Below are positions 46,200 through 58,400 of a stretch of DNA of 64,000 bases, in pieces. The stretch is from Hymenopus coronatus (lineage: Eukaryota > Arthropoda > Insecta > Mantodea > Hymenopodidae). The translations under genes were made by a program, and so were the position numbers. The DNA lies in NCBI GenBank assembly GCA_030762935.1, contig CM060900.1:367489132-367553131 (forward strand), written 5' to 3'. A model generated the notes under the pieces. That model was given only the letters and a program-made list of their open reading frames with translations. It ran no database searches and was not told the origin of the DNA. Each line of letters starts with the position of its first letter. The stretch's first letter is position 1.

Positions 46200-46419
46200 T
46201 GAATTTTTTGGTTGCAGCATTATTTTAAAAAATTCTCACATACATTCAGCACAGATGGAAAAATGTTATATTGTCAGCCTTTGGAAAGTCTATGAAAGCC
46301 GATCAACGCTCCCAAGTAATGCAGCATTTATCAGGCAACAAACATATCTTGGTGGCTTCATGTTCTTCTATGAAGCAGGACCACACAGCTCATTTTCAAG
46401 GCCTGCCAAGTGTCATGAA
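46200..46419 (+). pseudogene. hAT-D outer copy, BED zinc-finger fragment
   Basis: In the frame at 46271-46430: GKSMKADQRSQVMQHLSGNKH, aligning with the BED-type finger of the inner copy. The upstream Cys pair is degraded. The fragment ends at the TSD of the inner hAT. Confidence 0.65.
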
Positions 46420-48276
46420 TAGGGCTCGGATTTTAGGTGAATACATATTTTGTTTGTGTACTAATATGAACTTGAAACTGAGTTAAATGTTCTGGATATG
46501 AACACTAGACCGAACATTTTAAGATTTATTGCATATAAAACTGTATAATTTCTGAATTTTTATGTAAATAAACATTTTCAGATATTCACATAAATTACAC
46601 AAAAATCGCATAAAGGAAACCTTTTTAAAATAATTTTCACATAATTTCATAAAATCACAAAAGCAGCTCAAAACACATGCCAGATGATGCAATTTGTTGT
46701 TAATTATTGGGAGAATGATACATTAGCTATAGTGTCTCTTCAGTTTGAAGAAAATATAGTTAAGTTACATGAGCTCACAAGATAAGAACGGGAATTCCTC
46801 CACTGCCATATGCTTGAAATAAATAAACACCTATTATTGCTTGACAGCCCAGCTAATATACCCTGATACTTGTTAAACCATATAGTCAATTAGTCACTCA
46901 TTTGTCATTTGTGAATCCGCAAAGTTTACACAACCTTTTAGTTGTGTTGGGAAGTTTATAAATCAACAGTTTTTACTTCACAGTAGATTAAACATGCCCA
47001 GAGTGAAAAGTAGTGCAAGTTATCATAAGCAACAATATGCTGCAGAAGTTAAGGATATTTTCAGTTCTGATGACAAAATCCTGTACTGTCAGCCATGTGG
47101 TAAAGCTATAATGGCAGACCAACGTTCGCAAATGATACAACATTTACATGGTAACAAACATAAGGCAGCTATTTCGCGCTTTACAAAAAAAAAAACCTTT
47201 TATTAATGATCCAGTACCAAGTGCTTCAGCAGGGCCTTCTAAATTTGCAGTGTAATGTGAGGATTTGTGCACAGCATTAGTTTCAGTGGACATACCCATC
47301 TTGAAAGTGAACCAACCTCAGTTTAAAACATTCCTAACAAAACATAATTATTGAGACACCTGATGAATCAAATTTGAGAAAAAATTACCTTACCAAGTGC
47401 TACGAAGAAACTGTGACTTTATATGCAAAATTTGTGCTAATGAAAAAATAGGGTGAGCATAGATGAAACTGCAGATTCTACTGGCAGGAAAACTGGAAAT
47501 GTTGTTATAGGGGTATTGAAGAATGATTCTGAAATTTCAAAGTCATCTTTTCTACTCACCTGCCAGGCATGCCTTCTGCAAACCATGTGACTGTTGCCAG
47601 ATTATTTAATGAAGCAATGCAGATATTGTGGCCAAACGGTGTACGATATGACGTCTTATTATATTTGACTCATACTACACCATATATGAAAAAGGCAGCA
47701 GCAGGACTTGCAGTTATCCTAAAATGATTCATGTAACATAAGTTGTGCATGGATTGCATAGAATATGTGAAGAATTTAGGATCATGTATCCTGATATTGA
47801 CAAATTGTCAATGGGAAAAAAAGTATTCATCAAGTCACCTAAAAGTATTGAAAATGTTCAGAACAAAAATCCGAACACTCCGTAGCCTGCACCCACGGTG
47901 ACTCACTGGGGAACATGGTTGGCTGCAGTTCAATAGTACACAGAAAACCTGAATGGTTTTGCTGCTGCCATAACTGAACTTAATTGTAAAGGTGCCAGTT
48001 AAATTAAAATTCCTGAAGAACAATTAAGTGTTACTGGGTTAAGAAATTACTTATAATCTGTGACAAGTTAGTTCTGTCCTGATGTCAACAACAAGGCAGA
48101 GCTGGCTCAACTCACCACGTGTTAACGGTACATGTGTGCACATAAGTTTTGAAATACTAGCGATATACATAGCAGCGCTAACTTGTTGACAATAAATTGA
48201 GTTTAGTAACACATTAGCTTATTAAATCTATAAGTTACAGCATTAATGGTATCATGTAGAAGCATAATGGTTACCT

Positions 48277-49800
48277 CTAATCGGAATCCTGCAGAACTTC
48301 AATTCCTGATAGAGAAGTATTGTCATCTCTTGATGTATGTTTGCAGTCGCTTGAACTGCTACCATCGGTGATTACAAGTCTTTCAACAACTTTATCGGTG
48401 AGTCCATCCAAGTGCGACATCTTCTCTTCTTCTTTTACTGCATGCTGAACACAGTTGAGCCAATCCAGCGAAGTTATATTTTGTACTGAGGTGGCAAGCA
48501 GGGAGCAAACCTCTCAGCTTAAAGGTGGTGTTGTGCCTTCACACATAGCCTTTCATCTGACTCCAGATTAGCTCGATTGGATTAAGTTTACAGTGGTACA
48601 GTGGCAACCTCAGAATAGTGTAACCTGCACTTTTTGCTGCCTCATCCACAACGTACTTATCAAATTGTGTTCTCACATTTTTTTTGCAATAGCTACTAGT
48701 TCAAGTATAACCATCTCGGCACTAAACTCACATGCATGGTCCTGAAGCCACTTAATGTCATCTTTCCTCCAAGACATATTGGGGGTGATTTCTACTTTAA
48801 CACTGTGGTAGCTAGCGTTATCTAATACGATAATGGAGTTAGGCTCAAGTTTCGGAAGGACAGATTGAAACCACTGAAGAAAAACATCACCAGTCATTTC
48901 TTCATGAAAGTCCTTAGTGCTTTTGGATTCAAAAGTCAATAAACCACCGTTTACAAAACCAGTTTCACTTCCAATGTGAACTATTATGAGTCTTCTTCCT
49001 TTGCCTGTTGGTTCTTTCAGACCTGTGGAGAGACCAGAGAGAAATTCTTGTTTTTTTATATCTCACGGTTGTATCACATCAAGCTGAAGAAGTTGTATAT
49101 CCCTCATTCAGCCAAGTTTCGTCAAGGAAGTAAATTTTGCGGCCCTCACTGCAAAAAGCTTTGATCTGGCCCAAATATTGACGTCTCCACATCACAATGT
49201 CGTCTCTATCCACCATAACTGATGTCTGCCCTAGCGATTGAAAATCCGATATCAATCCGCAACCGGTGGAGAGTACTTCATGAGAAATGTGGCAATTCTT
49301 TGTCAGAATTTACTGCATGCAAAATTTTATTTAGAGTCGGTGGTTCATTTCTGAAAAAACAATCATGAACTTTACCGCGAATAGCACTTTTCGCAAAATC
49401 ATCATATTTCTCCGTACATTTTTTATGTTTACACGATTTTCCTGGTGTTCTTAGGCTTCCGGATGCTTGCTGTTCCATTCTAACACTATTTTTTTTTTGT
49501 AGTGTTTAACGTCCGCTTTAACTACTTATGGCACCGCAGGCGGATTCTAACACTATGTACACTAAATATAGAAACTCCAAGGAGATCACCCGTTTCTTTT
49601 TCGATATTCTTTATGGCCGATTCGGGGTTTCTTTCTTTAAGCACCGCGAAACAATACGCGACCATTTGCCTCTCACCACTTTTTAAAGGCTTGCCTCGGT
49701 TGTGTTTTATTACCGCTGAAGCACCGGTCTGTTCCATGATTAAACGCTTACTTACTGCTTTTAAACTGCATATAGCAAGTCCCCTGGGTTTGTGAGGCAT
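48277..49800 (-). pseudogene. DD82E transposase (lightly damaged)
   Basis: About 485 residues from MPHKPRGL (49800) to a TAG at 48277, not counting the SINE insert at 49490-49556. N-terminal helix-rich region with SGERQMVAYCFAVLKE; middle FAKSAIRGKVHDCFF and RNEPPTLNKIL; first catalytic Asp in YFLDETWLNEGY (about 49100), second in IIVLDNASYHSVKVE (about 48820), Glu in HCKLNPIELIWSQ (about 48570). I count 82 residues between the second Asp and the Glu. Lesions: TGA near 49278, an A-run slip near 48675, TAA at 48519, and a shift further on. Confidence 0.8.
49490..49543 (-). mobile_element. SINE-A copy 3, 54-bp 3' fragment
   Basis: Only the last about 45 bases of SINE-A plus an A9 tail (T-run on the plus strand at 49490-49498). 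The exact 13-bp TSD ATTCTAACACTAT lies at 49477-49489 and 49544-49556. It interrupts the DD82E transposase frame. Confidence 0.85.
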
Positions 49801-50315
49801 GCCAGATGTACAGGAAATACAGTCTTAAATAACACATTATCAGAAGCGACTCTGCACTATAAACAATAACAGCTTAATCAGCATTCACCTCGAGAATTTA
49901 CCGGTTGTTTGAGAGAGCTGTCTGGTACAGGCTTGCAACTTATTGTATATATAATACCAGTGTCCTTTAGTAAAATAAGTTAGCTGCAGTTTATTTAACA
50001 GTAATAAATTAATAAAGTCAATATATAATTTCGCCTGTCTTCTGTCTATGTTTTTTATAGAATGTGTGCGTCTGTTGTAAATATTTCTTTCAGAACTCAC
50101 GAACCCAGAGCCATCTGCTTGGCATGTGTCCGATATGGATAAAATGTCGGGCTATTACCTTTTATAAGAATCGAAGCACTTGCATACGTTTCTCTCTGAA
50201 ACTAACTCGTGCAGAGCAGTGATCTGAAAACTATTACAGTACGGTACTTTTAGGAGGTTGTTACAATATGCATCCACGTAAAAGTTAACACCCATTACCT
50301 TTCCTGAACAAATCA

Positions 50316-50317
<2 letters not shown>

Positions 50318-50382
<65 letters not shown>
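50318..50382. repeat. CT dinucleotide repeat
   Basis: About 65 bp of pure CT just inside the right inverted end of the DD82E element. Confidence 0.95.
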
Positions 50383-50385
<3 letters not shown>

Positions 50386-50690
50386 CTCCCATGTGTTGCA
50401 ATCAGGACAGAACTAACTTGACACAGATTATAGCATACATTTTCCCAAATCTGTGTTTCCATAAAGAAACTTGAATCAGCAGGAATTACTTTGAGAGAAG
50501 CAGTTCAAGTAGTTCAGGATGTGGAAAAAAAATCTGAACGTTCTTCCTGGTCCTTCAGCACAAAATTTAAAAAGAAAATGCAAGGAAGTGTTCGAAAATA
50601 ATAGCGTATTTAACATGATATATAAAATTTCAAATGTGTTGGATGGTCAACATGAAGAAATTACTGATGTGAGTGTGAGTGACATTTTAT

Positions 50691-50880
50691 GTTATAATTA
50701 AGCTAGACTTACTTCTTGTGACATGGAGCGATCATTTTTGAAATTCAAGGCACTTCTTCATGATAATCGTCAATCTTTCCATGTTATAATTATGCTAGAC
50801 TTACTTCTTGTGATGTGGAGCAATCATTTTCGAAATTCAAGGCACTTCTTCGTGATAATTGTAAATTTTTCAGGATGGAA
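50691..50880 (+). repeat. 92-bp tandem duplication in the hAT-D C-terminus
   Basis: GTTATAATTA(A/T)GCTAGACTT starts at 50691 and again at 50783; the units encode the same SFSKFKALL-type segment twice. The period of 92 is not a multiple of 3. Confidence 0.85.
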
Positions 50881-51118
50881 AATTTGAGGAAGCATGTGGT
50901 CCTATACTGCAACTCTACAGTATTTGGTATTCCCTTCAAGGAATAATGTCTTGTGAGTACCATGTACATTTCTATTAGATCAGCCATTCATATCTTTAAA
51001 AAAATATTTTATTTGTTTTGGCACATATTTTTTACTTTTTAGCACATATTTTTAACATTTTTAGTGCATAAAAGATAAATATTTCCCAAGTTCTTAGCAC
51101 CTAAAAATCTGAGCTCTA

Positions 51119-52335
51119 GTCATGAATTTTATTCAGATTTATGCCAAACTTGTTTTGGCAGATATTCCTCTGCTTAATGTGAACAATCCAGGAGTTAAAG
51201 CTTTTCTCATGAAGTACAGGAACTTTGATCCTCCAGATGAATAGTCTTTGAAGTGCCATGAAGACACATTACAAAAAATCAGGACTATGTGCAAAAATGA
51301 GAAAATATGGGTGTGTATTAATGAAAGTCAGGACTCAACAGGAAGAAAAGTGGGAAATGTAGTGGTCAGTGTTCTTAAAAATGATGAGACAGTTTCTAAG
51401 TGTCCATCTTTGCAAAGAAATGTCAGCAGAAAAGCACATTAATGTTGCTGGGCTCTTCAATGAAAGTATGCTTATATTATGGCCAAATGGTGTAAAGTAT
51501 GATGAAGTGCTTATTTTTTTCACTAAGCAGCATCTTACAGGAAGAAAGCCACAGAAGCACTTACGAGTGAGCTATCCAAACATTATACATGTGACTTGCA
51601 TTGTGCATGCACTACATAGGGTGTGCAAAACTGTTTGATCCGTGTATCCCAGTGTAGACAAACTAGTATACAATGGAAAGGTGTTTGTTAAGGCCCCCTA
51701 AGAGAGCTGATCTCTTTAGGAACAAAAACCCTAATGTTCCATTAACCATTACCATTGTTACTTGCCAGGGCACTTCACTTTCAGCAGTGGTGTATTATGC
51801 AGAAAAGTTTGATAGCTTTAAATCAGTTGTAGATGAACTGGACAAAGATGATGGTTCTTCAAGAGAAATCTTCTAAGTGACATTTGTTTAAAAAATGGCG
51901 TGGACATATATTGCCACTAATTGGAGTTTCTTGTGCAATTGCATTAAAAAACTAGAAGCAAACACTTATCTCTTGACAGAAAGTGTTAAAGAAATCATTA
52001 ATGTAGAAACCAAAATCAACTCACTCAAAGGCTTAAAAATAAAAACTTTAACTAACAAATTCAAATCAGTGTTTGAAAAAAAATACAGGGTTTCAAATTA
52101 TAAGACAAGTTGCCCAAGTTCTAAAAGGCCATCAAGTAGACATTGAAAGTTAAGTACTAGTGATGTGTATCTTATGAAATATGTAAGAGTGACATCATGT
52201 GAAGTAGAATGATTATTCTTCCAATATAGACAGTGCTCCATGGCAATCGACAGAGATTTCTAATGGACAATTTAGAGATGGCATATGTTGTGCACTTCAA
52301 CTCCGAGAAATGTCCAACAAATTGACATCTCATGT
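51119..52335 (+). pseudogene. hAT-D outer copy, transposase body
   Basis: After the inner element the protein resumes: ADIPLLNVNNPGVKAFLMKY (51160-51230), a catalytic-core segment WVCINESQDSTGRKVGNVVV (about 51310-51365), NVAGLFNESMLILWPNGVKY, IHVTCIVHALHRVC (about 51590), NVPLTITIVTCQGT and KKLEANTYLLTESV (about 51950). Similar to CGGBP1-like proteins and their parent hAT elements. Many stops. Confidence 0.75.
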
Positions 52336-53667
52336 CAATTATTCATTACTGGTGAGGTATTAAAACATTTTTTTACTAAAACTTGTTCTATTATGGAAAG
52401 TGAAAGAAAATATTTTTGTCTTTTAGTAAATGTTTTGAACTTTTCAACAAACATTTTCTTAATTTTAATGCATACAAAATAAATAAATTTAACTTTTTTA
52501 GCACTTAAAATTTGTTCCCTAATTATAAGTGCTGGTTTTTGGAGACTTCCTAAGATTTTAGGAGTTAGAGTTGTATCAACCTGTTAGTATTCCAAAAAGC
52601 TTGTTGCTTTCAAATCTCTTTCTATCAAATGACAGATTCTTTAGTGGCAACAGTGTGAGTCCAACATTGCACTGCCTGGAAACTGATTGTTGTAAGGCGT
52701 AAAGACAAAATGATAGCTTCTAATCATGATGGATATGACAAGTGATGGCTTGAAGTCTGTATCTTCTGTCCTGGTTATTGGTGTTGAATAGCCTTACCAG
52801 TAAGATTTTATGAGCTTAGTCAAATCTCTCTCCAGCAGAAGCATGGTGTCACTTAGAGGTGTGTGATCTCCCTATGATTGAGCCATCACAACTCCTTGCT
52901 TCAGTTATTCATTTCCTAAAATAATGCTCATATACTTCATCATGGATTAATTTTGAAGGGGTTCAGACTAGAGTGTAAGGACACTATTCAACAAATTAGT
53001 CATCTGAAACTCCAGCAAATGTATTTGGCAACATGTTTGGAAAAACTGGACAATGTTTCTACAAGCCTTACATACTTGAAGAATACATTAGTGCAAACTG
53101 TTGCATTATACTGTACTCATTATGACTTTGCTATATCAAATTCATATTTGTACTCATTCATTTTGATTCCTGTACATAAACATTGAAACAAAATACTGTA
53201 TCTACAAAATACTTTATTCTATTATTTTTTTTTTTTTTTTCTTTTTTCTTTTCTTAGTTTAAAATTGTTTCAGAGACCATCCAAGAGGATGTTTCACTAC
53301 TTCCTTTTTTATGTATTTATTTATTTTGAGTGGATGAAGGGCAATTCTATAGTGGAATAGTTCTGCTCAGTCCTAGGTACATGGCAAACTCAATCCCACT
53401 GGAGATAGCACAGCACATCAGATGCAGTCTTCAACAGCACAAAGCGGTTCCCTGTTGTACAAGTGGTGAGCAATGATGCTCTCACAACCACCAGGACCTC
53501 GGAGTGCACAACTTCAGGCACAAGACAGAAAGAACATTTAGAAAGTTGACAAGTCAAGATAGCAGTGCATTTCTGGAATGAACAATGAGCCAAGGATGGA
53601 AGTGCTGAGAAATGTCTAACCTAAAATACATGGAGCAAAACTGTTGTACCAATTCAGAGCTTATTAA

Positions 53668-53693
53668 ATGATGATGATGATGATGATGATGAT
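53668..53693. repeat. GAT trinucleotide repeat
   Basis: Eight to nine GAT units. Similar short GAT tracts in this window end LINE copies, but no hairpin lies beside this one. Confidence 0.9.
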
Positions 53694-53978
53694 GTGCTCT
53701 GCAGCATCAATTTAAATGATCTTTAAATAAGTAATCAACATAATAGTTCTACTTTGAGAATGCATATCCAACAATGCACAAGAAAGCATTATATCAAATT
53801 TATGATACACAATGATGAACATTCCCAGCAGAATGAGAGAAGCTGATTTGCATATTTGACATGGAATGCTCCAAAGAGTTATGATGATAATTGAAAAATT
53901 TTAGTGGCATATTCATTTCTACAAATATTCACATTTCTTAGAATTGCATATGGAACAAATAATACTAAACAGAATACA

Positions 53979-54108
<130 letters not shown>

Positions 54109-56719
54109 TAAACTGTTTCTCGGAGATATAATACTTGAAATTTAAAGTAAACATAAATAAAATTTGGATTATCGGTATAAATAACATGCATGTTTTAGAG
54201 TTAGTCAACTAATATGAAAACCTCCAATCCCTTAAAGGGTAGCTTTTATGAACTTAATTACACCTTGTTCTGACTTCATACAGATTCTGTGGGTTCATAA
54301 ATTACATTCATGGTCCACGCAACATAAAAACTTCACCAAACACAACATACATGTAATACAGGTTTCTCACTACCATGCTCAATGCATTAAAAAAAAAGAT
54401 ACATTTCACTTTTAAAAGTATGAACAGAATTTTCACATTCCTTAGGCAATATTGCAAGGCATCTATTGATGCTAAATACTTATAGATTATTTCATGTATA
54501 GAAACACTTAGAAGGCATGTGACAGTAGCTTTGTTGGTACAGATTACATGCCCATGTCTTCAACCGTTCAGCAAGATCTCAGATGTTCAATTTAAACAAT
54601 ATAGAAAAGCTGAAGGGACAATTGTCAATTTCATTCTTGCACTTTTAGCTGCTCATGATTAGAGATGGCCAAAATATGAAGGAAAATAAGCTTAAAACCA
54701 AAACATTTCATCTTTTCAGCTCTACCTGACATTTTGCTTTAATTGTTTCATTTGTATAGTCATGGACCTATACCTGGGGCTTTGATTTCACTCCTGATGG
54801 TAAGTACTTTACTTTATACATATATATATTTTTTTAGTCACTTAAAACTGCTCATATAGAACTTCTGGAAAGCCCAGTTCATTGCTAAGGCTTATCATTC
54901 TAAAAAGAAAAAATTTAAATATTTAAAAATGGTAAGAAGTTATGCCAAAATATTTCCTGCATGTCACCATGTACCAAACAACCTGCAACTCCTCTCAATG
55001 CTCCTCCATTATGGCATCCATCTGGTTTAGATTATGGAGTATCATATTTTGCCTGTCTCTAACCTCCATTGCTCCCTTATGCCTATGTATGGAATATAGA
55101 CATACACTTATAAAACAGTTTGTTTTAAAAGAAAATACAGCTGCAAAAATTTACTTTGGACGTCTTTCTTTTTTAATTACTGAATATTTTGGAATGTGAA
55201 TTAACTTTTGAGGCATTAGGCCTGATTTATGCTAATTAAAGGACAAAAATAAAAAGTATCTTGACACAATCATTTTATTCTTTGTACAGTGCCTTTTGAG
55301 ACAGCAGAAGGGAAACACATGTAATTGACCTAGGCACAAGCAACCTGTTGTTATACAATTCCCATTTGAATCTCAAAATACTCTGACCAAAGATAATTTA
55401 AAATGTAAAGTATAAGTTTCACCACAATGTCATTGTAAGTTCTGTTAGTTACTTCCGTATGACAGAAGTTTACTACCTTGGCTATTTTCATGACTACAGA
55501 ATGGCATCCCATCTGGCTACAGAGCTGCCAAAAGTTGAAAGAATGCTAATTAACTATATCATAGTATATACAGTAGCATACATGAATTGTGTGACCTATT
55601 TTTAGCCAGCTACTAGAGGCAATGTAACATTAACAGTTCCAAGCAGTTTGTTGTAATTCAGAGAAACACTGTAATTACCTCCTAAAAATGTAAAATATTC
55701 AAGGCAATAACTGCATACAGAATTAATATTGTATATCTACATTTTAATGAAAACTGCTCAAAAATTTTCAATTTGTTTCACAGCATTACAAACATAAAGG
55801 AAAGTTACATGAAGAGCATATTATAAGACTGTTCCAAAACTTATAATAAATGTTTCACAAAATGAGTAACGCCCATTCTGACTTGCTTCAGCACCCACTG
55901 CATTGACTGAGTAGTCAATATTTACTCAAATTTGTTTTATCCCATAAAAATGGTTAACTAAGAATTGATTATAATTCAAAAGCTTGCCTCATGTTTTCCC
56001 ACTACTTGCCTTATCCATCTAACCAAAGAAATGGGTTATTTTCCAAAAGGAAGAAACATGTGATATTTCTCCCATGCTTTTACCCCTGTTAATGTCAGAA
56101 GTGTGCATGTTCTTGAAAACATTAATAATATTCTAAGATCATCATTAAGGATAGTGCTACTCCAGTTCCAAAAGGCACTTTTATATCAGTAAAAGTGATT
56201 TTGCTTAATGGAAGTAAACAAAGGAAAAAATTAAAGGATATAGAAAAAAATAATGTTGGTGGTATGTATTTACAGAATTAGGTAAGTTTGTGAAGTCAAA
56301 GCTAATTCTACAACACATCTTTTGCATGCACATTACAACAATGAACTTATAAACATACTTGCGCAATAAAGTAACAATCACAAATGTTACATAGGGCTTT
56401 TATTATCAGTCTCCTCCTCATTTGGCAGTTGCTCAGGAGTTACTGCTAGGCCCTTATTGTATCACTATGGTAAGGTCAAGTAGAGTTACCACAATTACAT
56501 TATCACATGGAACAACATATAAATGTAGGAAACTGAGGTTGTCTTTTATTCAACTTTTTCATAAGAACTTTTACAGCTCACCAAATAAAATTGAGCAGGA
56601 CCCATTCATATTGAATATTTGAGAGCAGAAAAGCCTAAATAATAAATGCAAGCTTTAGATTGTGAAGACAAATGCAACACCACATATCATCATTGAGGAT
56701 TTTCATAGATTAATGGCTC

Positions 56720-57490
56720 AGTCATGAAAGGTTAATCTTGCCTTCTTGGATCTACAGGCAGTGTTTGATACAGTGCCAAGGGATAAAATGGAGGGTATTA
56801 GAAAATAAAAGAGTACATCAGCAATAATTCTGAGAGCAATTAAGTCTATGCTTTGGATTATAGGAGTAGTAAGAATTAATAGTAAGACATTAAGGTCGTT
56901 TTTCCATTCAAAAAGAGGCAAAATAGGGAGATAGTTTAAGCCCAATATTATTTGTAATATTTGTGGATGAGATACAAATCTTGCAAAACAATAGCTGAGA
57001 AGTTTATGGTAGGGATGCAGAAGCTCAGACCCATTTAGCCAAGCACTAGTATATACTGATGGCATAGTACTTATTGAAGACTCGGTGAGGAAGCTCCAAC
57101 AAGCTTTGACTGAATCAATGAAAACATTAAAGGAAAGGGGGATGGTAGTTAAAAGAATCAAATGATGATGGTAGCAAGAACAGATCAGGTTAAGCAAATA
57201 AAGATTGAATAGAATAGGTAGCAGCTTATTCAAATAGAACAATATGAACATCAAAGAGATTAGTCCATCAAACAGGCAAACTATAATGAAAAATTCATAA
57301 GAGAATACAAAAATACAATAATAGATAATGAACCTAACCGGGACTAAGCTTAGAGGTACTGTTGGCTATCTTACTGGCCACTCTGAGAAGGCATATCTAT
57401 ACAATGGGACTTAGCACAAGCCCTTTATGTAGAAAGGATTTTGAAACTGCTCATCATATTTATGAATGTGCATAAGTACATGACCCTAGG
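56720..57490 (+). pseudogene. LINE reverse transcriptase remnant
   Basis: Plus strand: LDLQAVFDTVPRDKMEGI (motif A region), ILRAIKSML, SFFHSKRGKI, then YTDGIVLIEDS (motif C; YADD-like with both changes), LQQALTESMKTLKERGM. A C-terminal segment near 57400-57475 has PLCRKDFETAHHIYEC (Cys/His tail). Fits a non-LTR RT; the clade cannot be fixed. Frames change several times. Confidence 0.65.
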
Positions 57491-58155
57491 CTCCTTTTTT
57501 TGTGGAGTCTAAGGATATAAAAAGGGCAGACATCAAGGATGTGGTCCGAGTATGATGCAAAGAGGGAACCTGCAATACATTTTAGTGAAAGCCTAAAATG
57601 TTCCAAAAATCACTCTTGTTAAGGAAAATTCTTGCAAATAAAATACCTTAAAGGTAATTTAACCATTGCTAAGTTATACAAGATGCATAAAGTGCAGGTT
57701 TCTCATAAGCTGAAAGTAAAATGATGGTTCTTTTGCGACATTTTACAAGATTTTACATCAGATTTGGATAGCCTGTTACAGATGCATGCTTTGCATGCAG
57801 TGAACTTAAGAAAACAAGTGATGTGTCATCTAAGAATTCAGTAATGATACAGCTTAGAATGTACAAGTTAAACTCCAAAAGTCGGTTTACAAAACACTAC
57901 AGGAAAAAGAGGCTGATATGCTCACAATCTCATTTGACTCTTAAATCTAGAAACCAAAAATACTGGATCCAGGAGCCAGGAGCAGGAACTAGTCGCACGA
58001 GTGTACTCGGGCGGGGGCAAATCACCACGGTACCTATCCGCTTTTCTCGCAGATTTACCCGTGTGATATAAAAGATGTAGTCTTATGCAAGCGTTTTTGT
58101 CTGTGTCGAAGTAATGTGGGCAGGGTGTTTCCCTCTGTGCAGCTTACCTACCTGA

Positions 58156-58366
58156 GTGGTCACCCACCCAGAGAGGGACCAGGCCCGATGCTGCTTACCT
58201 TGGCCAGCCACTTGCGGGCTGTCAAGGAAAGCAGTGCCGGCTAGCGGGGAGAACTGAAGGGATATAGGTACGGGGTGGGGGAAGCCAGTGTTGCAGATCT
58301 GGTCGGAGTACAACTGGACGGTCACCCGTCTGAGTCGGGACCGGGCCCGATGCTGCTTAACTTGGC
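58156..58366 (-). repeat. Two 5S rRNA-like segments in the LINE 3' region
   Basis: 58156-58203 and 58318-58366 each align without gaps to about 50 nt of 5S rRNA read on the minus strand (AAGCAGCATCGGGCC, then GGTGACC), the part holding the box A to box C internal control region. Each is followed by a GCGGG(T)AGAACTG-like stretch, so the pair looks like a tandem duplication with later deletion. Confidence 0.65.
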
Positions 58367-58400
58367 GGGTAGAACTGTAAAGGGAGAGGCGGCCGGAAAA

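Larger units (their letters stand above)
48056..50428 (-). mobile_element. Tc1/mariner-superfamily transposon with DD82E spacing
   Basis: A 2.37-kb insert at a TA (48054-48055 and 50429-50430). The 28-bp inverted ends (48056-48083 and 50401-50428) differ at one position and start ATCTGTG. The hAT reading frame continues across the site. It encodes one transposase on the minus strand and contains a CT repeat near its 5' end and a 54-bp SINE fragment. Confidence 0.9.
46994..50985 (+). pseudogene. hAT-D inner copy transposase (CGGBP1-like)
   Basis: Starts MPRVKSSASYHKQQYAAE at 46994. BED-type finger CQPCGKAIMADQ with HLHGNKHK (47088-47165). After a frameshift VDIPILKVNQPQFKTFL (about 47290), then SIDETADSTGRKTGNVV (47460-47505). 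The body is poorly readable to 48050. Beyond the insert, from 50431, come KKLESAGITLREAVQ and the C-terminal LTSCDVEQSFSKFKALLRDN (about 50800-50860). A 92-bp tandem duplication affects the C-terminal part. Stops and frameshifts are present. Confidence 0.75.
46420..51118 (+). mobile_element. hAT-D inner copy, inserted in its own relative
   Basis: Perfect 8-bp TSD GTCATGAA at 46412-46419 and 51119-51126. Inverted ends TAGGGCTCGGATTTTAGGTG (46420-46439) and CACCTAAAAATCTGAGCTC plus TA (51098-51118). It carries a CGGBP1-like hAT transposase on the plus strand, interrupted by a Tc1/mariner element at 48056-50428. Without that insert it is about 2.3 kb. Confidence 0.9.
45678..52521 (+). mobile_element. 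hAT-D outer copy (CGGBP1-like hAT)
   Basis: Perfect 8-bp TSD ATTATAAG at 45670-45677 and 52522-52529. Inverted ends TAGGGAATGGATATTTAGGT (45678) and, on the minus strand from 52521, TAGGGAACAAATTTTAAGTG. Its transposase remnant is split into a BED part (46200-46419) and the rest (51119-52335) by insertion of a second element of the same family. Confidence 0.85.
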
